Below, piece after piece: positions 8,246 through 17,030 of a DNA stretch of 43,545 nt. Each line of letters begins with the position of its first letter. The first letter of the stretch is position 1. The notes beneath the pieces were generated by a model. That model was given only the letters and a program-made list of their open reading frames with translations, did not search any database and was not told where the DNA came from. Where the stretch lies: assembly GCF_024297145.1 (NCBI RefSeq), contig NZ_JANCTC010000029.1:1-43545 (forward strand), written 5' to 3'. Both the position numbers and the translations under genes were made by a program. This DNA is from Mesorhizobium sp. LMG 17147 (GTDB taxonomy: Bacteria > Pseudomonadota > Alphaproteobacteria > Rhizobiales > Rhizobiaceae).

Positions 8246-9478
8246 ATGGACTGGCGTGCCCGTATCTTCAGGCGTTTTTTCTGCATGCGACGAACCGGCA
8301 AGAGTGGCAACGTTGCCACTATTTTTGCCCTGTCGTTGCCGATCGTCGTCGGCGGCGCGGGTCTCGGCGTTGAGACTTCCTACTGGTATTACAGCGGCCT
8401 GAAGCTACAAGCGGTGGCGGATGCGGCAGCCTATGCTGGCGCTTTGGAAAAGGTTTCAGGATCCGACAAACCAACGATAGTCTCCGCCGCGACATTGTCT
8501 GCGACAACGAATGGCTGGGACCCGTCGACAGGCACAATCGAAATCTTCACGCCCCCGTCCTCCGGCCCGAATGTGGCCCAAAAGGCTATCGAGGTCATCG
8601 TTCATCAGACCCTCGATCGGTTTTTTACATCGATATTCACGCAAAATGCGGTCGGCGCACAGGCAAGAGCGGTGGCTCTTATCACCGACGCCTCAAGGGC
8701 CTGCGCTCTAGCTCTCAATCATTCCGCTCCGAAAGCGGCGCTCTTTTCCGGCAGTTCGAATCTCAAACTGAACGGCTGCGTCGTGATGTCGAATTCGATA
8801 GCCGCGGACGCCATCAAGCTTCAGGGATCGGCAAGCCTTCAGGTCGATTGCCTGGTATCGGCAGGCGGTGTTTCGTTGAGCAACCCCGTGACGACTGTGT
8901 GCGCCAGGCCGATAACCCAGGCGTTGCCCGCTGCCGATCCTTTTGCCGACTTGCCGGCGCCACCGGCCACGAACCCCTGTCGAAACAGCAATCAGTCGGT
9001 GTTGCAACCTGGAACATACTGCAGGGGGCTCAGCTTGAGCGGCAATGTAACGCTTTCGCCCGGGATATACGTCATTCAAGGCGGTGATTTCAAAGCGAAC
9101 TCGAACGCGAATATTTCCGGCGACGGAGTCATCATTTATCTGGCCGGCAGCTCCGGCGTCAGCATGAACGGCACGGCCACCATCAAGCTCAGCGCACCAA
9201 CGTCGGGCACCTATTCGGGGGTGCTGTTTTACGGCGACAAAGCCAACCTGACTGGATCGAACACGGTTAATGGCACGGCAGATTCGCTTTTGACCGGCGC
9301 TTTGTATTTTCCAACGCAAGACGTTAATTATCTCGGCAATTTCTCGGGCAAAGGCGGTTGCACTCAGGTCGTCGCCAGTACCGTGCAGTGGTCCGGCAAC
9401 GCGAACGTCAATCAGGACTGCACGAGCCTTGGAATGCGAGACATTCCGGCCACGCAATCCATAAAGCTTGTCGAGTAA
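8246..9478 (+). CDS. TadG-like pilus assembly protein
   Basis: A 410-aa protein. The N-terminus carries the Tad family pattern: a short basic leader, GNVATIFALSLPIVVGGAGLG as a single hydrophobic helix, and the QAVADAAAYAGA segment typical of the Flp pilus-associated TadG family. The C-terminal 250 residues are rich in Gly, Ser, Asn and Thr with regular short strands (SLSGNVTLSPGIYVIQGGDF, then NANISGDGVIIYLAG) and suggest a beta-helix or adhesin-like exported region. An in-frame ATG at 8285 is an alternative start. It is followed 5 nt later by a TadE-like gene. The rest of the tad operon (prepilin, ATPase, secretin) is not in the window. Confidence 0.82.
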   Translation: MDWRARIFRRFFCMRRTGKSGNVATIFALSLPIVVGGAGLGVETSYWYYSGLKLQAVADAAAYAGALEKVSGSDKPTIVSAATLSATTNGWDPSTGTIEIFTPPSSGPNVAQKAIEVIVHQTLDRFFTSIFTQNAVGAQARAVALITDASRACALALNHSAPKAALFSGSSNLKLNGCVVMSNSIAADAIKLQGSASLQVDCLVSAGGVSLSNPVTTVCARPITQALPAADPFADLPAPPATNPCRNSNQSVLQPGTYCRGLSLSGNVTLSPGIYVIQGGDFKANSNANISGDGVIIYLAGSSGVSMNGTATIKLSAPTSGTYSGVLFYGDKANLTGSNTVNGTADSLLTGALYFPTQDVNYLGNFSGKGGCTQVVASTVQWSGNANVNQDCTSLGMRDIPATQSIKLVE

Positions 9479-9483
9479 TCTTC

Positions 9484-9924
9484 GTGACAGGGTCAGCAGT
9501 CCGGATGTTCCGCAGCGATTCGGGTGCTGCCGCGGTAGAGTTTGCGCTGATTGTGCCGATCCTTTGCCTGGTACTCCTTGGCATCATTGACGGCTGGTCT
9601 TTTGTGTCGAACGCGTTGTCGATGCGTGCAGGCGTCAAAACGGCGGCGAATCTCGTGATGCAAGGAGCAGCCGAGGATGCGACTATCCAAGCTGTCGCTC
9701 TTTCAGGCTGGGAAAACCATCCCGGCGACGCGCAGGTGACGCTGAGCCGGAAATATATGTGCGGGACCACCGTGGTCGATCCATCTGTCCTGTGCGACAG
9801 TTTGAAAGCTCCCGCGGTTTTCGTCGAAATCCAAGCGACAGCCACCTGGTCACCGCCGTTCAGTTTCGGCGCGTTTTCGCTCTCGCGCGCGCTCACTCAC
9901 CAACAGGTGATCCGTGTTCGCTAA
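9484..9924 (+). CDS. TadE-family pseudopilin-like protein
   Basis: A 146-aa protein with the TadE hallmark: a short N-terminal leader, then SGAAAVEFALIVPILCLVLL, a hydrophobic helix with the conserved Glu that follows the prepilin-peptidase cleavage site. A disulfide-compatible pair (MCG and VLCDS) sits in the predicted periplasmic domain. I use the GTG at 9484, five nt after the tadG-like stop; the ATG at 9505 is equally possible and would shorten the leader by seven residues. It overlaps the next gene by 11 nt, so the three genes form one operon. Confidence 0.82.
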   Translation: MTGSAVRMFRSDSGAAAVEFALIVPILCLVLLGIIDGWSFVSNALSMRAGVKTAANLVMQGAAEDATIQAVALSGWENHPGDAQVTLSRKYMCGTTVVDPSVLCDSLKAPAVFVEIQATATWSPPFSFGAFSLSRALTHQQVIRVR

Positions 9925-10318
9925 AGCGAGGGCCTTCATACGGGAAGCATCAGGCGGAGCTGCGTTGGAGTTCGCGCTGATCGCCCCTGTTCTGATAATG
10001 GTCTTGATCGGCGTCTTCGCATTCGGCTGGGCCTTGAATGCCATGTCCAGCGTTCGGTATACGCTGGAAACGTCCGCGCGTGCGCTGCAGATGAAGAACT
10101 CGCTGACGCAGGCCGAGATAGAAGCCATAGCCACGGCAAAATTGCTGACTTTGGGATTGAAAGACGTAGACGTAACAATAGCAATCGACGCCCCCAACGG
10201 CGGCTTTCGAATGGCACATCTCACGGCCAGGTATGCTTTCGTTATCGAGTTCCCGTACTTCGATCGGTATCCGATAAATTATGGGACGACTGTCGCAGTT
10301 CCATTGGTTGGATCATGA
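9914..10318 (+). CDS. Second TadE-family protein
   Basis: A 134-aa TadE-like protein starting at a GTG (9914) inside the end of the preceding gene. The leader is followed by SGGAALEFALIAPVLIMVLI, again with Glu in the hydrophobic helix. A predicted alpha/beta periplasmic domain follows, ending YGTTVAVPLVG. With the upstream TadG- and TadE-like products it should form minor subunits or anchors of a Tad-type fibre. No gene for the major prepilin is visible. About 200 bp without a gene follow. Confidence 0.82.
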   Translation: MFAKARAFIREASGGAALEFALIAPVLIMVLIGVFAFGWALNAMSSVRYTLETSARALQMKNSLTQAEIEAIATAKLLTLGLKDVDVTIAIDAPNGGFRMAHLTARYAFVIEFPYFDRYPINYGTTVAVPLVGS

Positions 10319-10519
10319 GCGCGTCCAATTTCCTTACGCAATAAGGGTGAGCGGCTCAACGAAAGTGGCTGCGTCGGTTTCCCGCGGGCTACCGCAATTC
10401 GGCCAGCAAGACCTGCGTCTCGGCGAGGTTTTTTCAGAGCCGGCGGCCAGGTCGTCCACTACCCCTCGCCCACTTCTATCTCGCCGCTACTTGTTTAATG
10501 ACAAGTATGCGAGGCCCAC

Positions 10520-11401
10520 ATGTGGAACTTGGCGACGGAGGGCTGGGTGCTCCTCAGGCAGAGCATCCTCGGCTTCGTCAACGACAATGCGCTGAGCCAT
10601 GGGGCGGCGATAGCGTTTTATGCCACGACGTCGCTTGCGCCGATCCTGCTCATCGTTGTCGCTATCGCCGGCATGGCCTTCGGGCACGAGGCGGCGCAAC
10701 TCGCCCTTTCGGCACAGATCGCCGGCCTGATGGGGCCGCAAAGTGCCGAGCTGCTGCAGGCGACGATCGAGAACGCCTCGCAGAAGGAAGCGGGAACCCT
10801 TGCCAGCATTCTGGGGCTGGTCACGCTGTTCGTCGCCGCATCCGGCGTGTTCGGCGAAATGCAGCTGGCGCTGAACGAGATCTGGAAAGTCAAACCGAGC
10901 GGGGCAACGATCTCGCGGCTGGTTCGGGCACGCATTGCAAGCCTGGGCTTGGTCGCCGCGCTTGGTTTCCTGCTTCTGGTGTCGCTGGTCGTAAGCGCTG
11001 CAATTTCGGCGCTCGGAGAGGTCATCAACGCCTATCTGCCGTTCGGCACCATCATCCTGAGCGCCATCAACGGGATCGTCTCGTTTGCCCTGATCACGCT
11101 GCTGTTTGCCGCGATCTACAAGGTGCTGCCCGACCGCAGCCTGCAATGGCGCGATGTCGGCCTGGGCGCCGTGGTCACCGGGTTTCTGTTCACCATCGGC
11201 AAGTCGCTGATTGGCTGGTATATCGGAACCAGCGCCATCTCATCGTCATATGGCGCGGCCGGCGCCCTGCTCGTCGTGTTGTTATGGGTCTATTATTCGG
11301 CGGAGATATTTCTGCTGGGCGCAGAATTCACGCGAGCCTATTCGGTCCGACACGGCAGCCGGACCGATTTGAAGAACAAGGTGGAATTGCACGGCAGATG
11401 A
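10520..11401 (+). CDS. YihY/UPF0761-family inner-membrane protein (formerly 'ribonuclease BN')
   Basis: A 293-aa polytopic membrane protein with about six hydrophobic segments. The N-terminal pattern HGAAIAFYATTSLAPILLIV, the middle FGEMQLALNEIWKV and the late SYGAAGALLVVLLWVYYSAE with FLLGAEFTRAY are characteristic of the YihY family. The family was once called ribonuclease BN in error; its actual role is not settled and transport has been proposed. It starts at the ATG at 10520. Directly after its stop lies a dehydrogenase relic. Confidence 0.9.
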   Translation: MWNLATEGWVLLRQSILGFVNDNALSHGAAIAFYATTSLAPILLIVVAIAGMAFGHEAAQLALSAQIAGLMGPQSAELLQATIENASQKEAGTLASILGLVTLFVAASGVFGEMQLALNEIWKVKPSGATISRLVRARIASLGLVAALGFLLLVSLVVSAAISALGEVINAYLPFGTIILSAINGIVSFALITLLFAAIYKVLPDRSLQWRDVGLGAVVTGFLFTIGKSLIGWYIGTSAISSSYGAAGALLVVLLWVYYSAEIFLLGAEFTRAYSVRHGSRTDLKNKVELHGR

Positions 11402-11411
11402 ATTCACGCCG

Positions 11412-11510
11412 AAATTCCACCTCGCCGGCAAGATGGTGCTGGTCACCGGCGCCTCGCGCGGCAGCGGCCGCGCCAGGACAACCGCACTGGGTGAAACCTG
11501 GTTGTCCGGC
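11412..11510 (+). pseudogene. N-terminal relic of a short-chain dehydrogenase/reductase
   Basis: In the frame from 11412 the translation reads FHLAGKMVLVTGASRGSGRA followed by TTALGE. This is the beta1-loop-alphaA nucleotide-binding start of an SDR enzyme (TGxxxGxGxA). Homology stops after about 30 residues, where the frame runs into the antisense of the amidotransferase gene. No YxxxK active-site region follows. It looks like a 5' remnant left by a deletion between the two convergent neighbours. Confidence 0.6.
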
Positions 11511-11514
11511 TTCC

Positions 11515-12276
11515 TCATTCATCGCCGGCGAGCCAACGGACCATGTTCGCCATCAGTCTTCCGTAGAACGGCCATGCGAGGAAATCCTGCGAGAGCCAAT
11601 GCGGGCCGATATCGGTTGCCCAGGCAATCGTGCGGCCGCGGCTGTAGCTGCCGACGGCAAGGAGCGGCCAGTCGGTGCCGCGATAGTGGCAGGTCGCCAG
11701 AAGCCGGGACGAACCGTCGCGCCTGAATTCCAGCTTGTTCATGCCGAGGATCGGCGGCAACGGCCCCTCCACCCCGGAAAAAATCGGATGTGACAACTGC
11801 AGGATGGAGGTCTGCAGGCCTTGCGGCACCTCCATGCCGTCGCAGTAGGGTAGGCAACGGACCGGCAGAATGTCCTCGACCGAGGTGTCGTGGAAACGCG
11901 CCGTCCCGAACATGCCCTGAAAGCCCATATAGCCGCCGGCCAGCATCAGCCCGCCGCCAGCTTCGACATAGGCCTTGAGCACATCGAGGCGGTTGACGCC
12001 GACACGCCCGGCGCGGGCATCCGGCGTGACCAGCAATGTCAGGGCGCCGACGTCGGAGATCACCACCGCCTGATATTGGGCGAGCCCATCGAGGTCATAA
12101 GGAAACTCCGCGCTGCAACGCTCGCCGCCGATCTGCGTGACGGCGATGCCTTCAGTGGCCAGCGCGGCATTGAAGGCCGTCGCGCCATTTGTCGAGGCCG
12201 CAGTTGTAAGCACGTCGCTGCCGATTGCAACCGAGGTCGTCGCTGCAAAGGTTTCGCCTGCAAGCAAGATCTTCAT
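11515..12276 (-). CDS. Putative glutamine amidotransferase-like protein (PF07090 type)
   Basis: A 253-aa cytosolic protein starting MKILLAGETF. The order of segments (VVISDVGALTLLV, YVEAGGGLMLAGGYMGFQG, then GRTIAWATDIGPHWLSQDF) fits the class-I glutamine-amidotransferase-like fold of the family annotated as putative glutamine amidotransferase, PF07090. An amide donor, partner synthetase and reaction are unknown for this family. It is the last gene of the sugar-transport unit, 87 bp after the binding-protein gene, with a strong hairpin between them. Its position suggests a role in processing the imported compound, which is inference. Confidence 0.72.
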   Translation of the reverse strand: MKILLAGETFAATTSVAIGSDVLTTAASTNGATAFNAALATEGIAVTQIGGERCSAEFPYDLDGLAQYQAVVISDVGALTLLVTPDARAGRVGVNRLDVLKAYVEAGGGLMLAGGYMGFQGMFGTARFHDTSVEDILPVRCLPYCDGMEVPQGLQTSILQLSHPIFSGVEGPLPPILGMNKLEFRRDGSSRLLATCHYRGTDWPLLAVGSYSRGRTIAWATDIGPHWLSQDFLAWPFYGRLMANMVRWLAGDE

Positions 12277-12316
12277 TGCCGCCCCGCACTGTTTTCATTC
12301 GAGAGGTTTTTAGGAA

Positions 12317-12339
12317 GGGCGCCGGATCGACCGGCGCCC
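12317..12339. terminator. GC-rich hairpin between binding-protein and amidotransferase genes
   Basis: GGGCGCCGG at 12317-12325 pairs perfectly with CCGGCGCCC at 12331-12339 around a 5-nt loop. No T-run follows on the minus strand, so it is more likely an mRNA-stabilising or attenuating hairpin at the 3' end of the binding-protein message than a full terminator. Confidence 0.55.
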
Positions 12340-12363
12340 CTCTGGAGCTTGAGCTCCATAGAA

Positions 12364-13365
12364 TCAGAACTTGAACTCGGCCAGATTTTCGGGGGTCACG
12401 ATCTTGGCCGGACCAAGGATCAGTTCGCCGCTGGCGCCAATCGTGTATTCGCCGAGCCTGCCTGCCGTGAACTTCTCACCCTCCTTGCCGGTGATCTTGC
12501 ACTGCGCAAGCGCCTGGGCTGTCTGATAGGTAAGATAGCCAAGATCGGTGACGTTCCACCAGATATCCTGAGCCGCCTTGTCCTTGATGTATTTCGAGAT
12601 CAGAGTGGCCGGCGCGAGGCCGGTCAGCTTGACCTTGCCGATCATGCCCGCTTCCTCGAGTGCACGCGCTGCCGCCGGAAGGCCAATGCCTGCCGGGACG
12701 ATGATCACCTTGAGATCGGGAAACGCCTGGACCAGCGCCAATGCCTGCTGCTGGTTGATCTGTTCGCTTTCTTCACCATAGGCTACCTGCACCAGCTTCA
12801 TCTTGGAGAATTTCGGCTCGGCCGCCATCCTCGCCTTCATGAAGTCGATCCAGGCGTTCTGGTTGGTCGCCGTCGGCGTCGACGACAGGATCGCGAATTC
12901 GCCTTCACCGCCGCTGAGGGCGAATGCACTTTCCAGCATCATTTCTGCCAGACTGTCGCCCTTGACCTGATTGACAAACACCGCGCGCGCATCGGCAGCC
13001 ACATCGGAGTCATACGAAATCACCCTGACGCCCTGCTGAACGGCGCGCTTCAGCGCAGGCGCGACCGCATTGGCATCGTTACCTGCAATCGCGATGACCC
13101 CGACCTTCTGCGAGACGAGGCTGTTGATGAATTCGATCTGCGCCTCGGCAGTCGCCTGCGACGGAGCCACCTGGGTGGCGGTGCCGCCAATTTCCTTGGC
13201 CGCCTCTTGTGCGCCTCCGAAGGCCACTTTGAAATAGGGATCTGTGTCGAGCTTGGGCAGGAAACCGACCGTTACGGGTTCCTTGGCGCATTCCTGGCTG
13301 AAGGCCAGCGACGTTGGCGCAAGCAGAACCGCGGATGCGAGCAGGGCTAGTCTAAACGCTTTCAT
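12364..13365 (-). CDS. Periplasmic sugar-binding protein of a CUT2 ABC transporter (LsrB/RhaS type)
   Basis: A 333-aa exported protein with a classic signal peptide (MKAFRLALLASAVLLAPTSL, cleavage near AFSQ-E) and a GGAGGAG ribosome site. The mature part matches the type-I periplasmic-binding fold: VGFLPKLDTDPYFKVAFGGA, INSLVSQKVGVIAIAGNDAN, VISYDSDV and a late IWWNVTDLGYL. The pattern is closest to the LsrB (autoinducer-2) and RhaS (rhamnose) group. No lsr or rha metabolic genes are adjacent, so the ligand is open. It delivers substrate to the two permease domains encoded upstream in the same operon. Confidence 0.9.
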   Translation of the reverse strand: MKAFRLALLASAVLLAPTSLAFSQECAKEPVTVGFLPKLDTDPYFKVAFGGAQEAAKEIGGTATQVAPSQATAEAQIEFINSLVSQKVGVIAIAGNDANAVAPALKRAVQQGVRVISYDSDVAADARAVFVNQVKGDSLAEMMLESAFALSGGEGEFAILSSTPTATNQNAWIDFMKARMAAEPKFSKMKLVQVAYGEESEQINQQQALALVQAFPDLKVIIVPAGIGLPAAARALEEAGMIGKVKLTGLAPATLISKYIKDKAAQDIWWNVTDLGYLTYQTAQALAQCKITGKEGEKFTAGRLGEYTIGASGELILGPAKIVTPENLAEFKF

Positions 13366-13411
13366 TGTGACTCCTCCGTCAAAATTCGGGCTTGAAGGAA
13401 GGGGCCCGAGA

Positions 13412-14401
13412 TCACCCCTTTGTCTCGCGCATTGCGCGGGATCTGCTGAGCATCTCCTGTGTGGACCGCCAGTAATTGCCGACCAGCAGCGAACCGATCA
13501 GAAGCAGGCCGATGATCATGCCCTGGGCGTCACCACCGATCTGGTTCAGCGCCAGCACGTTGCGGATGATGGCGATGAGGACCAGTGCCAGCATGACGCC
13601 GGTCAGGCGGCCCTTGCCGCCAAAGACGCTGACGCCGCCGAGGAGCACGATGGTGATGACGTCGAGTTCCATGCCGAGCGCATTGTTGGCGCGGGCGTTG
13701 GAGAGGCGCGCGGTATAGACGATGCCGGCTATGGCGGCGACGACGCCCGAGACGACGAACAGGTTCAGCACCATCCGCCGCGTGTTTATGCCCGAATAGC
13801 GCGCCACTTCGGGGCTGCCGCCGAGCGCGTAGATGCGCTTGCCGGTCGGCGTCTTCTGCAGCACGACCGCAAACACCGGCGCCAGCACCAGGAAGGGCAC
13901 GATGGTCCACGGTATCTCGGTGCCAGGCAGGTTGTTGATGCCGAAATCGACGACCGCGGGCGGCAGGATGTTGACCGAGCCGGTGCCGAGTAGGATGTAG
14001 CCAATGCCTCGATAGAGCGCCATGGTGCCGAGCGTCACAACCAACGACTGCAGTCCAAGGCCCGAGACCAGATAGCCGTTGAAGGCGCCGAGCAGGCCGC
14101 CGGCGACGAGTGTCAGCGGGATTGCGGCAAGCGTCGGCACACCGGCCTGGACCAGCAAGCCAAAGACGACGGATGTCAGCGCCAGCACCGAGGCGATCGA
14201 CAGGTCGATCTCGCGGGTGATGATGAGCAGCGTCATCGGCAGGATCAGCAATGCCTTTTCCGAGGCGCTGGCGGCCAGTTGCGAGAGATTGAAGCCGGAA
14301 ACGAAATTCGGCACGAAGATCGCGGCATAGAGGAAGATGGCTACACAGGAGGTCGCCAGCAGCAGATCCCAGAAATCGATCGAACGGAGGAACTTCTTCA
14401 T
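13412..14401 (-). CDS. CUT2-family sugar ABC transporter permease
   Basis: A 329-aa inner-membrane permease with eight to ten hydrophobic segments. Family marks are LTLLIITREIDLSIASVLAL-like text (here LLIITREIDLSIASVLALTS), GLGLQSLVVTLGTMALYRGI and VITIVLLGGVSVFGGKGRLTG. The start is the ATG at 14401, which overlaps the stop of the fusion gene (ATGA), giving coupled translation. The frame stays open far upstream but that is antisense-like shadow of the fusion gene. It should pair with the permease half of the fusion protein to form the channel. Confidence 0.93.
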   Translation of the reverse strand: MKKFLRSIDFWDLLLATSCVAIFLYAAIFVPNFVSGFNLSQLAASASEKALLILPMTLLIITREIDLSIASVLALTSVVFGLLVQAGVPTLAAIPLTLVAGGLLGAFNGYLVSGLGLQSLVVTLGTMALYRGIGYILLGTGSVNILPPAVVDFGINNLPGTEIPWTIVPFLVLAPVFAVVLQKTPTGKRIYALGGSPEVARYSGINTRRMVLNLFVVSGVVAAIAGIVYTARLSNARANNALGMELDVITIVLLGGVSVFGGKGRLTGVMLALVLIAIIRNVLALNQIGGDAQGMIIGLLLIGSLLVGNYWRSTQEMLSRSRAMRETKG

Positions 14402-16920
14402 CTCGCCCTCGCCTGTCTTGCCTGCTCGGCGCGCCGTACGATGAAGGTGTCGATGCCGATGGCGACCAGGATCACCAGGCCGTAGACGCCCTGCAGCCAC
14501 AGCGGATCGACGCGCACCAGCGTCAGCCCGTTCTTGATGACCAGCAGCGTGAGGGCTCCGAGGATGATACCGAGCAGCGTGCCCGAGCCACCGCGGATGG
14601 CGACGCCGCCGACCACTGCTGACGCGATCACCGTGAGTTCGAAGCCGAGCGCAACGCGGGCGTCGATGGTCGCATAGCGCGATGCCCACAGCGCGCCGCA
14701 CAGGCCGCCGAGCAGGCCGGCCATGCCAAAGGCCAGCAGAATGCGCCGGTCGACAGGGATGCCGATAAGACGCGCGCCGTCGGGATTGGAGCCGGCGGCG
14801 AACAGTTCGCGCCCGAAGGCGGTGCGATAGAGCAGCACGTAGCCCAGGCACAGGATGACGATTGCGATGACGACGATCAGCGGCACGCCGGCGATCTTCA
14901 GGCCTGTCATGTCGAGCCAGGCTTGCGTGACTTCGTCGGCGCTGATCTGGTCGCCGGCTGCCCAGATCGAGTTGAAGCCGCGGAAGATAGACATCGAGGC
15001 CAGCGTGACGACGATCGCCGGGATCTTTCCCCTGGTGACGACGAGGCCGTTGATCAGGCCGGCGACGCCACCGACGGCGCATGCGGTCATCAGCCCGATG
15101 CCGATGTCGAGCCCTGGATAGGCCTGGACCATGCTGGCCGCCATGTAGGCCGACAGGCCAATCACCGCGGCGATCGAAAGGTCGATGTTGCGGGTGATCA
15201 GCACCAGCATCTGCGCGAGCGCTGCAACCACGAGCAGCGCGGCATCCATCGACACGGCGGTCAGGTTTGCAGCGCTCACCATGCGCGGGTTGATGATGGT
15301 GACCGGGATCGCGACCGCCAGCATCGCGGCGAGCAGGCCGAACTCCCGCCGCTTCAGTATGTCGAGCGGCCCTTTTCTCTTCTCCTCGCCGGCGGCCTGT
15401 GCCGCCGCATCGGCGCTTTCGCCGGCTTTCGTCGCTGCTTCCAGCACCTTTTCCTGGGTGGCTTCGCCCTTGGCAAATTCGGCCGTCCGATGGCCTTCGC
15501 GCAGGACGATAATGCGGTCGCACATGCCGATGAGTTCGGGCATTTCGGAGGAGATCAGGATGATGGCCATTCCCTGCGCGGCAAGGTCGGCGATCATCGC
15601 ATGCACTTCCGCCTTGGTGCCGACATCGATGCCTTGCGTCGGCTCGTCGAGGATGAGGACGCGCGGTTCGGTGCGCAGCCATTTGGCCAACACCACCTTC
15701 TGCTGGTTGCCGCCGGACAGTTCCTTCACCGGCTGCGCGTAGCCGGAAAAACGAAGCTTCATGCGTTTCAGCCAACCCGAAACCAGATCGATCGCGCGGT
15801 TCGTGCCGTAGAAGCCGGAGCGGGCTGCCTTGTCGAGGATTGGCAGCACCGCATTGTCGAGGATGGAAAAATCCACCACCAGGCTCTGGCCCATGCGGTC
15901 TTCCGAGACATAGGCGATGCGCGCATCCATGGCGTCGCGTGCCGAGGCGAAGCGCACAGCTTCGCCGTCGATCAGGATTTCGCCGGCATCGGGCTGGTCG
16001 ATGCCGAACAGCACGCGCGCGATCTCGGTCCGACCGCTGCCGACCAGGCCGCCGAGCCCGAGCACCTCGCCGGCATGGAGCTGGAGGTCGATATTGGAAA
16101 AGCCACCGGCGTGCGAAAGCCCCCTCGCCTCCAGCACCAGTGCGCCGGTGGCGTGGCTTCGTTGCGGATAGAGGTCGGTCACCTCGCGGCCGACCATCAT
16201 GCCGATGGCGGCGGCGCGGCCAAGCTCGGCCTTCGGCTTGACGCCAATGAGACGTCCGTCGCGCAGCACCGCGATGCGGTCGGCGATGCGGAAGATCTCG
16301 TCCATGCGGTGGCCGACGAACATCATCGCCACGCCGTGCAGCCGCAGGTCGGCGACGACAGTGAACAGCCGCTCGACCTCGCGCTGCGACAGGGCGGCCG
16401 TCGGCTCGTCCATGATCAGCACCCGCGCGTCGAGCGACAGGGCGCGAGCGATCTCGACCAGTTGCTGTTCGGAGGTGCGCAACGTTCCGAGCCGGGTTTC
16501 GGCCGGCACGTCGAGGCCGACTGTCGCCAGCACCCTGCGCGCGCCGGTAAGCATGGCGGCGTTGTCGATGCCGCCGAAGCGGTCGCGCGGCATATGGCCG
16601 AGATAGATGTTTTCCGCCACCGAAAGATCAGGGAAAAGGCCGGGATGCTGGTGCATGACCGAGATGCCGGCAGCCTGGGCGTCGTGCGGCGAATGGAAGA
16701 CCACAGGCTTGCCATCGACTTCGACATGGCCGCCGGTCGGGAGATACACGCCGGCCAGCAGCTTTACGCACGTGCTCTTGCCGGCGCCGTTTTCGCCAAG
16801 CAGAGCCAGCACCTCGCCTGAGCGCAATTCGAAGGACGCGTCCTTGAGGGCAATCGTGCCGCCGAAGGCTTTTGTGGCATGAACCAGGGCAACGGGGACA
16901 GCCGTGTCGCTCTTCACCAT
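14398..16920 (-). CDS. Fused sugar ABC transporter: double ATPase plus permease in one polypeptide
   Basis: An 840-aa protein from the ATG at 16920. Residues about 8-240 are the first nucleotide-binding domain (Walker A GENGAGKST, VLIMDEPTAALS). Residues about 255-500 are the second, with a degenerate P-loop (GGLVGSGRTE), as usual in CUT2 ATPases, and LSGGNQQKVVLAKWL. A charged Ala/Glu/Lys linker near 505-530 joins them to a full permease (about 535-835: VLITRNIDLSIAAVIGLSAY, GKIPAIVVTLASMSIFRG). In most relatives these are two genes. Other starts are possible: GTG at 16956, just after GGGAGGAAAG, or TTG at 16983. It is first in the minus-strand operon and divergent from the ROK regulator. 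Confidence 0.92.
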   Translation of the reverse strand: MVKSDTAVPVALVHATKAFGGTIALKDASFELRSGEVLALLGENGAGKSTCVKLLAGVYLPTGGHVEVDGKPVVFHSPHDAQAAGISVMHQHPGLFPDLSVAENIYLGHMPRDRFGGIDNAAMLTGARRVLATVGLDVPAETRLGTLRTSEQQLVEIARALSLDARVLIMDEPTAALSQREVERLFTVVADLRLHGVAMMFVGHRMDEIFRIADRIAVLRDGRLIGVKPKAELGRAAAIGMMVGREVTDLYPQRSHATGALVLEARGLSHAGGFSNIDLQLHAGEVLGLGGLVGSGRTEIARVLFGIDQPDAGEILIDGEAVRFASARDAMDARIAYVSEDRMGQSLVVDFSILDNAVLPILDKAARSGFYGTNRAIDLVSGWLKRMKLRFSGYAQPVKELSGGNQQKVVLAKWLRTEPRVLILDEPTQGIDVGTKAEVHAMIADLAAQGMAIILISSEMPELIGMCDRIIVLREGHRTAEFAKGEATQEKVLEAATKAGESADAAAQAAGEEKRKGPLDILKRREFGLLAAMLAVAIPVTIINPRMVSAANLTAVSMDAALLVVAALAQMLVLITRNIDLSIAAVIGLSAYMAASMVQAYPGLDIGIGLMTACAVGGVAGLINGLVVTRGKIPAIVVTLASMSIFRGFNSIWAAGDQISADEVTQAWLDMTGLKIAGVPLIVVIAIVILCLGYVLLYRTAFGRELFAAGSNPDGARLIGIPVDRRILLAFGMAGLLGGLCGALWASRYATIDARVALGFELTVIASAVVGGVAIRGGSGTLLGIILGALTLLVIKNGLTLVRVDPLWLQGVYGLVILVAIGIDTFIVRRAEQARQARAR

Positions 16921-16974
16921 GGCGTCGGCTTCGCCTAATGCGCCCAAGTGCAGCACCTTTCCTCCCTGGTCCTG

Positions 16975-17030
16975 TTTTTTCAATTTGCTATATTAAATGA
17001 CTGAATGCCGCAACTGGAAAATTGACTTCC
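16975..17030. promoter_or_regulatory. AT-rich divergent promoter/operator region
   Basis: Between the transporter and ROK genes lies an unusually AT-rich patch (TTTTTTCAATTTGCTATATT, then AAATGACTG) in otherwise 60-65% GC DNA. It contains TATATT and CAATTTGC elements suited to a -10 box and a repressor site. The ROK protein most likely binds here to control the transport operon and itself. Exact boxes cannot be assigned by eye. Confidence 0.45.

Noticed and set aside
14402..15775. Upstream extension of the second permease frame to 15775
   Set aside because: The extension lies inside the fusion gene in another frame and reads as Arg/His-rich shadow; the ATG at 14401 gives a normal permease N-terminus.
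11890..16821. Very long open frames on the plus strand opposite the sugar-transport operon (11890-13350 and 14923-16821)
   Set aside because: They are antisense to clear ABC transporter genes, have no family pattern and lack ribosome sites; high GC content keeps such frames open.
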